Source of the DNA: Areca catechu
Lineage: Eukaryota > Streptophyta > Magnoliopsida > Arecales > Arecaceae
Assembly: GCA_021397845.1 (NCBI GenBank)
Contig: CM038052.1
Coordinates: forward strand, 44,786,949 to 44,850,948
Length of the DNA stretch: 64,000 nt
Reading direction: 5' to 3'
A program made the translations under genes and the position numbers. The notes under the pieces were generated by a model. That model was given only the letters and a program-made list of their open reading frames with translations, was not told where the DNA came from and made no database searches. This document shows, one piece after another, positions 21,101 to 31,672 of this stretch (position 1 is the first letter of the stretch; each line of letters begins with the position of its first letter).

Positions 21101-22883
21101 TGATGCAGAACGGAAGCTCTAATACCAAAAATGATGTAGAACAAAGAACAAAGAAGCGTATGCGGAAGTAAATTTAAGATTATTTTTTTTTTTTTTTTTT
21201 ATATTTCAGAAATTGGCTTCGACTCAAAGTAAAGTTAAACTAAGTTGATGGAAACTAGGTAAGGATTGAAAGCACAATTTAAAAAAAGCTAAGTTATCAG
21301 AGTAGTTCAGAAGTAACGGATCGCTGGGGGTTGAGAAACTCCCAGACCTAGGGTTTCGCTCTGAACTTTCAACAGGACAGAAATAAAGAGAAGAGATGGT
21401 TTACCAACCAGAAAGTGATCTTCACAGAATTTGGGTGGAAGAACTCTCTCGAGCAGATTGTTGGATCCTCGGATTCGGCTATCTTTGCAATGGATCCTCC
21501 AATACTGGTCTTGAGGCTGGGTCGGCTTCTCCTGGACTCAAGATCTGGGAAGAAGAAAAATAAGTGATGGATTCAGAGACTTAGGGAAGGATTTACCAGT
21601 TCGAAGAACTTGAAGGCTGATGTCACTGAGATCCGGATTCTCTTGAAGGCTGATTCGACTCCCTCTGGAAAGAGTTTTGGATCTGAAGTATCCGGACTGT
21701 AGCTGGATGCTGGTGGTCGGCCTGGACTTGGAGAGAGAAGCCGTGGGAGGTGGGATAGGCTAGGGTTTGGTGGATTGAAGTGGATGGTGGGCGGCTAGGG
21801 TTTTGGAGTAGAAGTGGCTAACCTAGGGTTTGGGTTTTAGAGATCTCACACCTCCTCAAGGTTCCTGGGGAACCCAGATTTACTCCCTCACGGAGTTCAA
21901 CACCTGGATGCAAGTGCGGAAGAGAGAAAACACAAAGTTTTGCTCACAAAAAAAAATTTGGTTTCATTCATCTGATTCTTTTCAAACATACATGGGGGTT
22001 TAATTTATAGGCCATTACAAGAGAGTAGGGTTTTACATCTTCCCATGTGGGACTAAAGGAGGGGATCTTCAAATTAGGATATCAATCCCTACTCATATGG
22101 CCGGCCAATTAATTCCAAAGTTGATTGAAGCTTCAAAAAGGAAAGTGGGTGGCGCCTCCTTGTCTTGACCTCCAAGAAAATATTTTTTTCCTTCTATGCT
22201 TGGCCTTATCTGGAAGTGTTTGGGCGCCTCTTAACCTTGCCCTCAAAGAGAAAATTTGTTGCCTTTTATATCTAGCTTTAGTTGGAATGATTAGGGTGCC
22301 TCCTAACCTTGCTTTTCAAGAGAAATCTTCTTCCTTCCATGGCTCAACCCTTTTTGGATACCTCCTTTTCTTTCTCCCCAAGTTATGGCTCCTTCTAACT
22401 TTGTTTTGAGTATTTCTGGCAGGTAATGGGCGCCTCCTTGAATTTCTCTCCAAGAGAATTTCTTCCCCTTCATAGTTTGGTTCTTTTGGGAAGTCTTGGG
22501 CCGCCCCCTTGATTTGTGGACCACTGGTGGATTTCTCCTCAATTGGCGCATGAAAGAGGGGAGCTGCTATCTGTGGTGTTGGGACCAAAGCCTGTTGGAT
22601 GGAGATGTGGCGTCCCCTGGACTCAGGCGTATGGCTGGGAGTGTGGCGCCCACTTGCTTGGCCTTGGGAGAAAATGTAACACCCCAGGTTGAAGCCCTAG
22701 TCCACTACTGAGTCAACATGACTCAACAAAATAAAAATGCAGGTAATACAGACTCAAACTAAAATTGAGTTGATCCAGTCAACCCTTATTACAAGCCAAA
22801 AAAAACCCTAATTCTTCGGGCAAGGTTAATCAGAGATCCAGATGGAGCTCTGAAGTCTTCTTCTGAGTCTGGTGCCCGCACCA
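21101..22883 (-). repeat. 5' LTR of CHR-A2
   Basis: On the minus strand it starts TGGTGCGGGCACC at 22883 and ends TTCTGCATCA at 21101 (1783 bp), flanked at the start by the target duplication CAACA. A second PBS-like stretch (TGGTATTAGAGC) lies within its last 31 bp. Confidence 0.9.
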
Positions 22884-24158
22884 CAACATCTACAGGAACA
22901 TCAGTAAACTGAGTAGGCTCTCCCTGCTCATGATCAGTGCCAGTCCCAGTGCCAAGTGCTGTGGTAGTTGGTGGTACATGCTGGCTGGCTATAGAAAGCT
23001 GTCTAAAAATGGTCATGATCTACTGAAATCTATGATGCATCTCAGACTAAAGTAAAGTAATCCTCCTATTAGTGTTAGTCTTGAGACAAGATATCTCCTC
23101 CAAGACTCTCTGAAGTCTATCATCTGTATCATGTCCAATGGCTCTGGGAGCCTGATTGGTGAGTGAGGTGTGGTAGGAGCTGGCTCTGATGGTCCAGCCT
23201 TATCAGCCTGTGTATCAGTCTCCTCAGCAATCCTCTGAGCAGCCTGAGCATCATCATCTGAGTCATCTGAATGTGCCACAGGGACACCTAAAGACATCCT
23301 GATCCAATTGCCATCAACTTTAATAAATCCCATTCTGGTAAGGGATTTCACGGTGTACCTGTCGGTATGCAGCAACAAATGGCTATCCTCTCCAGTCAAA
23401 TCTACATGAGCATCCTGGAATAACAGTGTAAATACCATCCCGTAAGGCAAACAAACCCGTGCCCTACGTGCTGCCTCCCTCATCTGAGATACCATAATAA
23501 ATGGCAAGTTGAGGGCCGCCCCCTCAATCAGTAGCCTCATAAATATAAGGTCTCGCTTGCTGACCCAATCAAATCTCCCCATCCGGGGAAAGAAAATCCT
23601 TCTAATAATATTGTGCAACAGTCTCATTTCCAATGACAGTTGATTTGCAATTACATGCATAATACCTTTCACATTGGTTCTCTCCAATATAAGCCTGAGG
23701 GTCTTCTGTTTTTCTTTCAAAACTAAGTAACACTCTCCTTCCTTAGGTATGTTTAGCAAACTTGATAACTTTTGTTCACTTATCTCTATGTGCTTCCCTT
23801 TTACTATTCCTTCTAAATGAGAAGATCCCAATGACATGTTCTCAAAAAACTGACGAACTAGATTAGGATAAGTTGGAACATTCAATAAACAAAAATCTTT
23901 CCATCCTTGTTTTTCAAGCCAATCATCGATATGCAACTGTTCTTGCTCCAGAAAATTAAAATCGATGCACCTACCTGGGGTAACCTGATGATTTCCCATA
24001 AGAATTACTTGCCGGGGTGCTTGAAGCTCTTCTTCCTGCTTAATCGGTTGTTCTTCTTCCAGAATCAAAGTGTCCAACCGCCTCTTGGTCCTCCGTTCTT
24101 CCGCGATAGTCCGAACTATCCTTTTTGCTTTCTTGGCCACGACCTTGCGGGGTGCCAT
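22884..24158 (-). pseudogene. SIR-1 ORF3, N-terminal part
   Basis: From the ATG at 24158, 360 or so residues are open: a basic N-terminus (MAPRKVVAKKAKR), a conserved domain (YPNLVRQFFENM, then HIEISEQKLSSLLNIP and LSLEMRLLHNIIRRIFFPRMGRFDWVSKRDL) and an acidic linker. A frameshift near 23020 precedes the point where CHR-A2 cuts it (22884). The domain is shared with SIR-2 ORF3 and resembles the putative plant transposon protein family. In Sireviruses an ORF in this position has been called envelope-like; I see no clear signal peptide or membrane segment in the intact part. Confidence 0.72.
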
Positions 24159-24504
24159 TTAGCTAAGATTAAAGGATTCAAGGGGTTTAAGAGAGTTTTT
24201 GGAAGGTTTTCTAGAGTGGAATGTGGAGTCGGCTAAGAGGTAATGACCAAAACCTAGAAATACAATAAATAGGAAACACAGAAACCCTATTTAAAAAAGG
24301 TTTGGCCCGACCTTCGAGTCGGCTCGCCGAGCGCCCAAATAACTCGAGTCGGCTCGAGCAAAAAACCAATCTAAAGGTCAAAATAGGTCAAACTCAATTT
24401 CTAAAGTTTCCTTGAGTCTAAACTAGGTTGTCCTATGCTCTAAAGAGAAATTTGAAATATTTAGATATTTTTTTCTTAATTTTCAAAAATTAGGTCAAAC
24501 AGGT
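24159..24504 (-). promoter_or_regulatory. SIR-1 pol-ORF3 intergenic region with LTR-type GAGTCGGCTC motifs
   Basis: There is no ORF. GAGTCGGCTC occurs exactly at 24316 and 24346, and 9 of 10 bases match at 24226, 68 bp or more upstream of the ORF3 ATG. This is the motif repeated six times in the 3' LTR. Possible separate promoter or processing region for ORF3. Confidence 0.5.
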
Positions 24505-25158
24505 TCAGAATGGGTCACATAGTCCTAATTCTCCTCTGATCTTTTCAAATCTATCTAGACTTAATGGTTTAGTAAAAATGTCCACGAGTTGGTCTTCAGT
24601 AGGTACAAATTCTAGTTCAACAACATTGTTTAAAACATGATCACGAATAAAATGATGTCGAATTTCAATGTGCTTAGTTCGTGAGAGCTGAATTGGATTT
24701 TTAGATAAATTAATAGCACTAATATTATCACATTTAATAGGAGTTTTAGATTGGACAACATCATAATATTCTAGTTGTTGCTTGATCCATAACACTTAAG
24801 CACAACAGCTCCCAGTAGCCACATATTCTGCCTCAGCAGAAGATAGTGCTACAGAGTTCTGTTTGCGACAGTGCCAAGAAATCAAGTTAACACCAAGAAA
24901 TTGGCATATGCCACTTGTACTTTTTCTATCAATTTTACAGCCGTCATAATCAGCATCAGAATAACTAATCAACTTCAATGAAGTGTGCTTAAAATACCAT
25001 AAACCTACATTACATGTGCCTTTCAGATATTTAATAATTCTTTTAACAGCCATGATGTGTGACTCTTTAGGATTAGATTGAAAACGTGCACATATACAAA
25101 CACTAAATAATATATCAGGTCTACTAGCTGTCAAATAAAGTAATGAACTAATTATACC
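24505..25158 (-). pseudogene. SIR-1 Copia RNase H
   Basis: Two adjacent frames separated by a stop at 24796: RPDILFSVCICARFQSNPKESH, SYSDADYDGCKIDRKSTSG and ALSSAEAEYVA; then WIKQQLEYY, IKCDNISAINLSKNP, KHIEIRHHFIRDHV and DIFTKPLS. The catalytic acidic motifs (SDAD, SSAEAEY, CDN) are intact. The last motif is the usual end of Copia pol. Confidence 0.88.
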
Positions 25159-25988
25159 TCAGTATAACTTTTGATCAACATTTATGCCATTTTCATCTTT
25201 ATCCAGTCTACATGCAGGACTCATGGGTGTTCCACAAACTTCGCTTGATTCCATGCCAAATTTCTTGATTATCTCTTTGATGTACTTGTCCTGGTTGATC
25301 AGGATACCTTCTTTAGTTTGTTTGATTTGAAGTCCAAGAAAGTAACTCAGCTCACCCATCAAGCTCATTTCGAATTCTCCCTGCATTAGCTTTGAAAAAT
25401 CTTGACACAAAGATTCATCAGTAGATCCAAAGATAATGTCATCAACATATATTTGAACAACTAAAATATCATTCTTCTTTTTTTGAATAAATAATGTGGT
25501 GTCAACACTACTTCTTTCAAATTCATTTGCAATTAAAAACTTACTTAGTCTATCATACCAGGCTCTAGGTGCCTGTTTCAGACCATACAAACCTTTATTC
25601 AGTTTGAAAACATGATTTGGAAAAGTATGATCGATAAAACCAGGAGGTTGCTTGACAAAACCTTTTTCAGATAACAATCCATTCAAGAAAGCACCTTTAC
25701 ATCCATTTGAAATAATTTAAAGTTCATAAAGCATGCATAAGCTAATAACAATCTAATGGCTTCTAGTCTAGCTACCGGTGCACAGGTTTCATCAAAATCT
25801 ATTCTCTCTTCTTGATTATATCCTTGTGCAACTAGTCTAGCCTTATTTGTAATTACATTACCATCTTCATCTAGTTTATTTCTATATACCCACCTGGTAC
25901 CTATAACAGGATGGTCATTGGGTCTTTCAACTAGGGTCCAAATATTATTTCTCCTAAATTGGTTTAATTCATCATGCATTGCTAGCAT
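25159..25988 (-). pseudogene. SIR-1 Copia reverse transcriptase, frameshifted
   Basis: The first part (25988-25683) has ELNQFRRNNIWTLV, TRWVYRNKLDEDG and ARLVAQGYNQEERIDFDET. A frameshift at about 25683 is followed by QPPGFIDHTFPNHVFKLNKGLYGLKQAPRAWYDRL, the catalytic YVDDIIFGST and LGLQIKQTKEGI. The active-site Asp pair is intact. A stop near 25160 separates it from RNase H. Confidence 0.9.
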
Positions 25989-27611
25989 CCAATTTGGATC
26001 AGTTTCAGCTTCTTCTATATTGTGTGGTTCTACATGCGAAACAAAAATAATTAAATCATATGCATCTATATGTGCATATCTAGTTTTAACACCTTGAGAT
26101 GGGTCTCCTATAATTAATTCTTTAGGGTACGATTGTACATACCTCCATTATTTAGGTATATCATCATGTTCTTTACTCACCTCTTCTTCATGTGGTTCAC
26201 TTGTTTGTTTGTCTTTGAGAGTCAAGTCTTTCATTCCATGTTGTAAAGTACCTGCATCATCATCAGCAAAATCTTCCTTTCTCGAAGATGTAATGTCAGA
26301 TTTATTGAAAAAAATATAAACAGATTCTTCAATAGTTAAAGTTCTTTTATTAAAAAATTGATAGGCTTTACTATTTAATGAATATCCAAGAAAAATAGCC
26401 TCATCGGATTTTGCATCAAATTTATCAAGATTATCTTTTCCATTGTTAAGAACAAAACATTTGCATCCTAAAACATGAAAATACTTAATATTGGATTTTC
26501 TATTGTTCCAAAGCTCATACGGGGTTTTTCTGATAATTTATCTAATCAAAACTCTATTTAAAATATAGCATGCGGTATTCACAGCTTCTGCTCAAAAGTA
26601 TTTTGGAAGATTTCCTTCACAAAGCATTGTTCTGGACATCTCTTCCAAAGTATGATTCTTTATTTCTACAACACCATTTTGCTGTGGTATTCTAGGTGCA
26701 GAAAAGTTATGATCAATACCGTGCTTAGTGCAAAAGTGATCAAAATATTGATTTTCAAATTCAGTGCCATGATCACTATGAATAGAAATAACAGATAAAT
26801 TTTTCAAATTTATAACTCTTTTATAAAATTTTTTGAATACTTTAAAAGTTTCATCTTTATGTGCAATCAACAAAACCCATGTGTATCTTGAAAAATCATC
26901 TACAATCACAAGGCCATATTTCATACCACCTAGGCTGGTAGTCCTAGTAGGTCCAAATAAGTCCATGTGAAGTAGCTATAAGGGTCTAGTAATAGAAACT
27001 ATGTTTTTAGATTTAAAACTCCCCCTCACTTGCTTTCCTAACTGACATGCATAACAAACATAATCAAAGTTAACTTTAAATTTTGGAAAACCGTTGACTA
27101 AATCCTTTGAAATAAGTTTAGCTATTGTGTCCATACTAGTATGACCAAGTCACCTATGCCATAGTAAACTTGATTCCTTGCTCTTGTCATTCATTGCTAC
27201 AATGCTTTTGTTGCTTGACATAGCTAGATCATTAAGATCTACCACGTAAATGTTACCAAGTCTGTGTCCAATGAACTTAGTACTAGAGTCAAGTGGATTG
27301 ACTACTATACACATTGATGACTTGAAGTAAACATTAAAACCAATGTCACATAACTGACTAATACTCAAAAGATTATACTTTAATTTTTCTACAAGTAACA
27401 CATTTTCAATAAAAGTAGGAGTAATTTTGATTTTACCAATACCGATTATCCTTTTCTTTTGATTATCACCAAATGTTACCATTCCACCATCTTTCTGTTC
27501 TAGGGTGAAGAATTGATCAATGTCACCTGTCATGTGCCTTGAACAACTACTGTCCAGATACCATCTTTTCTTTATACTTGTGGCTACAAGACATCCCTGC
27601 AAAACAATCAT
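25989..27611 (-). pseudogene. SIR-1 protease and integrase, degenerate
   Basis: 27611-27150 holds the Copia protease (WYLDSSCSRHMTG, where the family has DSG) and pre-integrase segments (LKYNLLSISQL). 26966-26592 holds the integrase core (MDLFGPTRTTSLGGMKYGLVIVDDFSRYTW, HSDHGTEFEN, PQQNGVVEIKN), with all three D-D-E positions present. Beyond 26592 the integrase C-terminus and the connection to RT (EAIFLGYSLNSKAYQFFNKR) are readable only across stops and frameshifts. Confidence 0.85.
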
Positions 27612-29356
27612 TTAATGAATTTAGGTACCCAAGCTTTCTTGGGTCCTTGCATGTTAGTGGAAATCGTTCCTTTTGGAATCCAAATTTTATTAATTTTCTT
27701 TTTGTCATTATGTTTCAAATGACATTCAAAAGCTTTATGACCAATGTTATTACATGCATAGCACATAATTTTTGATTTTGAGTAATAAGTATGAGATGAT
27801 GCAAATTTAGGTCTAACTTGATTTGAACTAATGAATTTAGGAGCATATGAAGTGGATGCTGAAAATTTGTTTGAAATAGAACCTTTATAACCAATTCAAA
27901 ATTTATTATTTGATTCTTTTTGATCTTTCAAAATTAATTCAAGTTTATTAGAACTTAAGGTTAGTTTTTCAACCAAGGATTTTAGTTTTTGAACTTCCTT
28001 TTTTAAATCATCGTTTTCATTTTTCAAAACTTTATTTTTTTTCAAAAAGCTCTTATTTTTCAAACTAAACAACCTTGAGTCTTTCACAAACTAAGTTTAG
28101 TTCTCTTTGCAAGAGTTTGTTTCTTTCACAAGATTCATTTTTATCTTTTTCAAATACATCATATTGATTTTTTAAATCCCTCATTTTTAAACCAGCTTTC
28201 TTGTATTCTACCAATAGTTCATAAAAAGCATTATGAAATTCATCATAAGTGAATTCTAAATTAGGTTCAGAAGTGTTTATCTCGTCCTCCAAATCCATAA
28301 AATAGATTTGTACAGTTTTTGTTGTCTCTTCATCCTCTTCAGTGGATGTGATTTCGTCACTATCACTCCAAGCAAGCAAGCATTGCTTTTTTCTTCTTTT
28401 TGGTGAACATCTTTTTCTTCGCTTCAGGACAATTAGGATGGATGTGTCCTGGCTTCTTGCATCCATAGCATATAGGAACTTGATGTTTATCTTTATCCTT
28501 TTCTTTTTCTTTATCTCTTTCTTTTTCTTTTCTAAAATCACTTTTTCTATATTGCTTTCTCCATCTGTTTGTTTTTCTTCTGCCCATAAACCTTTTAAAT
28601 TTTTTCATGACAAGGGCAATTTCATCATTTCTAAGATCATCATCATCTGATGAGTCTAATTCTTCATTCTTATCTTCTTCAGTAGCTTTAAATGTAATGG
28701 CCTTCTTTCTTTTTGTATCTTCCTCAATCCTTTGTGACCAAAGATCTAAGCAATTCATCCAAAGACAGTGTATTTAGGTCCTTCGCTTCTTGAATTGCTG
28801 TCACTTTGGCTTTCCACTTATCTGACAAAGATCTTAAAACTTTTTGGACAAGATCAACATTAGAATAAGTTCTACCAAGGCTGTTGAGACCATTTATAAT
28901 ATCATTAAAATAAGTATACATTGCAGATATAGTCTCACTAGGATTCATCTTAAATAGCTCATAATTATGTACAAGAAGATTGATTTTTGATGTTTTAACT
29001 TGAGATGTGCCTTCGTGTGTGATTTCTAGCTTGTCCCAAATTTTTTTAGCAGAATTACAAGTTGAAATTCTGTTAAACTCATTTGGATCCAAAGCACAAT
29101 ACAGTAAGTTCATTGCTTTGGCATTCAGCTCAGCTAAGCTCATATCATTATCGTCCCATTTCTCTTCAGGTTTGGGAACCTCTACATCATTAACTTTAAT
29201 TATGGGTGTGTGAGGTCCTTTCAGAATAATCTTTCATAAATGAAAATCTATGGCTTTAATGAATATTTTCATTCTTGCCTTCCAATAGGTATAATTGGTT
29301 CTGGTGAAAAGTAGAGGTCTATTGGTAGATTGACCTTCGGCCAATGAAGTGCTCAT
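27612..29356 (-). pseudogene. SIR-1 gag, multiple frameshifts
   Basis: ATG at 29356 (MSTSLAEGQ), followed by NYTYWKARMKIFIKA, a TGA near 29236 at a conserved Trp, and the UBN2-type gag domain (29143-28724: ELNAKAMNLLYCALDPNEFNRIS, AKKIWDKLEITHEGT). After a frameshift come acidic and Lys-rich tracts and a first knuckle (CYGCKKPGHIHPNC, 28460 region). After another shift come a coiled-coil-like region (28500-27896) and a second CCHC knuckle near 27740-27770. The double knuckle and long coiled coil are typical of Sirevirus gag. Confidence 0.85.
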
Positions 29357-29401
29357 GAGATGTGCCATATATCTTTACTCAAAGTAACTTTCAGAGACTC
29401 T

Positions 29402-29414
29402 GCTTTGATACCAC
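29402..29414 (-). other. Primer binding site of SIR-1
   Basis: Minus strand TGGTATCAAAGCA, two bases from the LTR end, a variant of the initiator-Met PBS also used by SIR-2 (38862-38874). Confidence 0.85.
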
Positions 29415-29415
29415 T

Positions 29416-30881
29416 TGTTGCCTAGGTGGCTTCCCAAGAGGGAGGGTGAATTGAAATTTGAAAAACTTTTCACAATAAGTGCACTTTGAAGTTCTTTTGT
29501 GTTGTGGTGCAATATGCAATGCATAAGTAATTAAGTAAAAGCAATAAAGCAATAATAACACAATCATAAACACAAAAAAATAGAGTGGTTCGGAGCAAAC
29601 GGCTCCTACGTCCACTATCCAAGCACCACTTGGGATTTCCACTATATCCTCTAGCTGGAATACAGTCGGATTATTTTACCAGGCTTACAATCCAAACCTA
29701 TACACTTTGGTTTTACCGGGATCACCAAAGAAATCCTAACACTTGGTTTTACACCGGGATCACCAAGAACCCAACTTAGATTTTAAAATGTTCACCTAAA
29801 AACCTTCAACCCTCTTTTAAGACACAACCCCTTGCTGTTCCTAGAGAGAAAACTAAGATAAGAAAATAATAGACAAGCAACTATAACAAACCAAGTTTGT
29901 TTAGGTGTTGCCGATGTGGACCAAGATGAAGTCAAGCCTTGAATGCGCTTTAATGCTCTTCAAGCTACTTCCTTGCTTCTTCAATGAGTGGATTCAATGA
30001 TGGAGTAGAGTTAGTGAAGCTTTGAATCCAACTTGAATGCTCTTTGAGGTAGATAGTTGAATGACTTGAAAGCTCTTTGATTTCTCAAGATAATTCCATA
30101 ATAAAGCTCTAATAAATTATTTAATCCCTCAAAAACTATCCCTTTTATAATTTTTCAAGAGATATGGCCATTGTAGGGCCTTGGGATTGGTGAAATAGCT
30201 GTTGGAGATGAAATGGAATTCAAATTTCAACTTCAGCAACTAGCCTTTGGAGTGTAGAAAATGGCTCCATGAGTTGGCTCGAGGTCCAAGAATCGGCTCG
30301 AAATCTCAAACAGCCCAAAATAATTTTCTGTGGGAGCTGGCTCTTCTGGCTAGAGTCGGCTCTTGCCTTCAATCAAGTCAAAACCATGAATACCTAGAGT
30401 CGGCTCTTTAGGGCAGAGTCAGCTCGAGATCTCAGACCTTCAAAATGCATAACTCTAGAAGAGTCGGCTCTTGGGGCAGGAGTCGGCTCTTGATACTGAA
30501 ACATTGAATCTTCCTCCGTGCCATGCCACCACGAGTCAGTTCTTAATCCAAGAGTTAGCTCTTGCAAATCTTTAAAAAATGCTTCAAGCTTCTTCAAAAA
30601 TCTTCAACATTGAATCAAATAGAAGCTAATCTACATACTCTATAATTTTATAATTTTTCAGCCCATTTTACAAGATTACAAGATTGATAAAACTAGAGCT
30701 TTTACAAGTTCAAGTTTATAAAACTTTATATACAATTAAATTACCTTCTAATCAGTTTGAAGACTATTTTAAACAAAAGGTAACCAATTTCCTGCAAAAC
30801 TACTCAAGTGATTGAAAAGAGTTAGTATCAAATACATGCTCCAATATTTTGTGATCATCAAAATCATTCTAGAGGTCAACA
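29416..30881 (-). repeat. 5' LTR of SIR-1
   Basis: Same termini (TGTTGACC...GGCAACA on the minus strand) and same length as 13307-14772. It carries GAGTCGGCTC motifs (for example near 30465 and 30481) and several degenerate copies. It abuts CHR-B gag at 30882. Confidence 0.93.
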
Positions 30882-31085
30882 CTCGGGTAGGCCTGGGTTG
30901 TTCTAGGGTACTGGCTCCAGGGAGTCCTATGAAACTACTCATAGTCCCTGGCTACCTGGTAAGCCTGTTCTAAATCCCGTACCTCTCTCAGATACAACTC
31001 TCTCTTCAGATCATCATGCAGGCCAGATCTAAATCTTGACAAGATCATAGACTCAGACTCGTTTATTCCACACCTCATGGCTAAC
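30882..31085 (-). pseudogene. CHR-B gag, middle piece
   Basis: Between NAL and SIR-1 the minus strand reads the end of the Retrotrans_gag capsid domain (MILSRFRSGLHDDLKRELYLREV, RDLEQAYQVARDYE), then a TAG. It joins in frame with 33521-34246 on the right, after removal of NAL and one copy of its target site, and with 13306 on the left. Confidence 0.85.
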
Positions 31086-31672
31086 TGATGGGGACCCGAA
31101 AACCTATTTTATTTTATTTTATTTGAGTTTATTAGTCTTTTGTCATTTGAGTCTAAGTGAGCCACTTGAGTCCTATAATAAAGTGGGACAACTGAGTCAG
31201 TTGAGTTTACTTAGTCAGGTCCAATCATTTTAGTTCAGCCAAGAGTCCAGTTAAGTTGTTAAGTCAAGAGGAGAGTCATCAGCAGTCAGGAGATTCACCA
31301 GATTCATCCAACCAGAGCCAACCTTCATGCACATGGACCATTTCATGCTGCCAAGCCCGCAAGAGAGAGCTCCAGCCCAAGACAAGCCCACTATTGACCG
31401 GTCCACCAGGATTTCTTGGCCCACAAGTTAGGGTTTCTTAGCCCTCAAGTAATGTACCCTAGGGTGAATCTATAAATACCACCCCTCCCCTCTTGTATTA
31501 AACATCTTCTTCTCATGAATACAACTTAAAAAGTTATTTTGTTTAAGTTTTAAGTTTTCTCCGGATTGGAGTGGGTGTGATGCCCGGGTTCCTGGTTCTT
31601 GAGTACAAGCCCTATTCTTCTGGTGTCTTCTACGCTCGCCAGCGATCCTCCCCGCCGCTCTGTCCTGCATCA
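31086..31672 (+). repeat. 5' LTR of NAL
   Basis: Matches 32932-33520 with few substitutions. It contains four TTTTA/TTTAT units near 31107-31127 and a TATA box TATAAATA at 31471. Confidence 0.93.
31471..31478 (+). promoter_or_regulatory. TATA box of NAL LTR
   Basis: TATAAATA followed by a C-rich stretch. Present in both LTRs (33317-33324 in the other). Position and perfect match to the plant TATA consensus support a functional promoter at the time of insertion. Confidence 0.6.

Larger units (their letters stand above)
15864..22883 (-). mobile_element. CHR-A2: complete non-autonomous chromovirus derivative in SIR-1 ORF3
   Basis: A perfect 5-bp target-site duplication CAACA (15859-15863 and 22884-22888) flanks LTRs at 15864-17659 and 21101-22883. 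The internal region (17660-21100) has the same plan as CHR-A1: PBS, conserved leader, gag-like ORF, integrase tail, chromodomain, PPT. Protease, RT, RNase H and the integrase active site are absent. The element is 7020 bp on the minus strand. The gag and chromodomain frames are broken at places different from those in CHR-A1. Confidence 0.93.
13307..30881 (-). mobile_element. SIR-1: Sirevirus-type Copia retrotransposon carrying CHR-A2
   Basis: Both LTRs are 1466 bp (13307-14772 and 29416-30881). The flanks CTCGA (13302-13306) and CTCGG (30882-30886) form a target-site duplication with one mismatch, inside CHR-B gag. The gene order on the minus strand is gag, protease, integrase, RT, RNase H, then ORF3. 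Without CHR-A2 and its duplicated target site the element is about 10.55 kb. Sirevirus features are the extra ORF after pol, the PPT motif with GATGACAAAA and a run of G, the second zinc knuckle before the protease, and palindromic LTR motifs. Coding regions are frameshifted. Confidence 0.93.

Noticed and set aside
5055..22681. LTRs of the CHR-A elements starting at TGTTACATTTTC (5055; 17457; 22681), which would give an LTR-internal-LTR-internal tandem at 15864-22883 and imply aberrant plus-strand priming.
   Set aside because: The target duplication CAACA lies 202 bp further out, where the sequence starts TGGTGCGGG after a purine tract. The LTRs are simply longer and the element has a normal structure.
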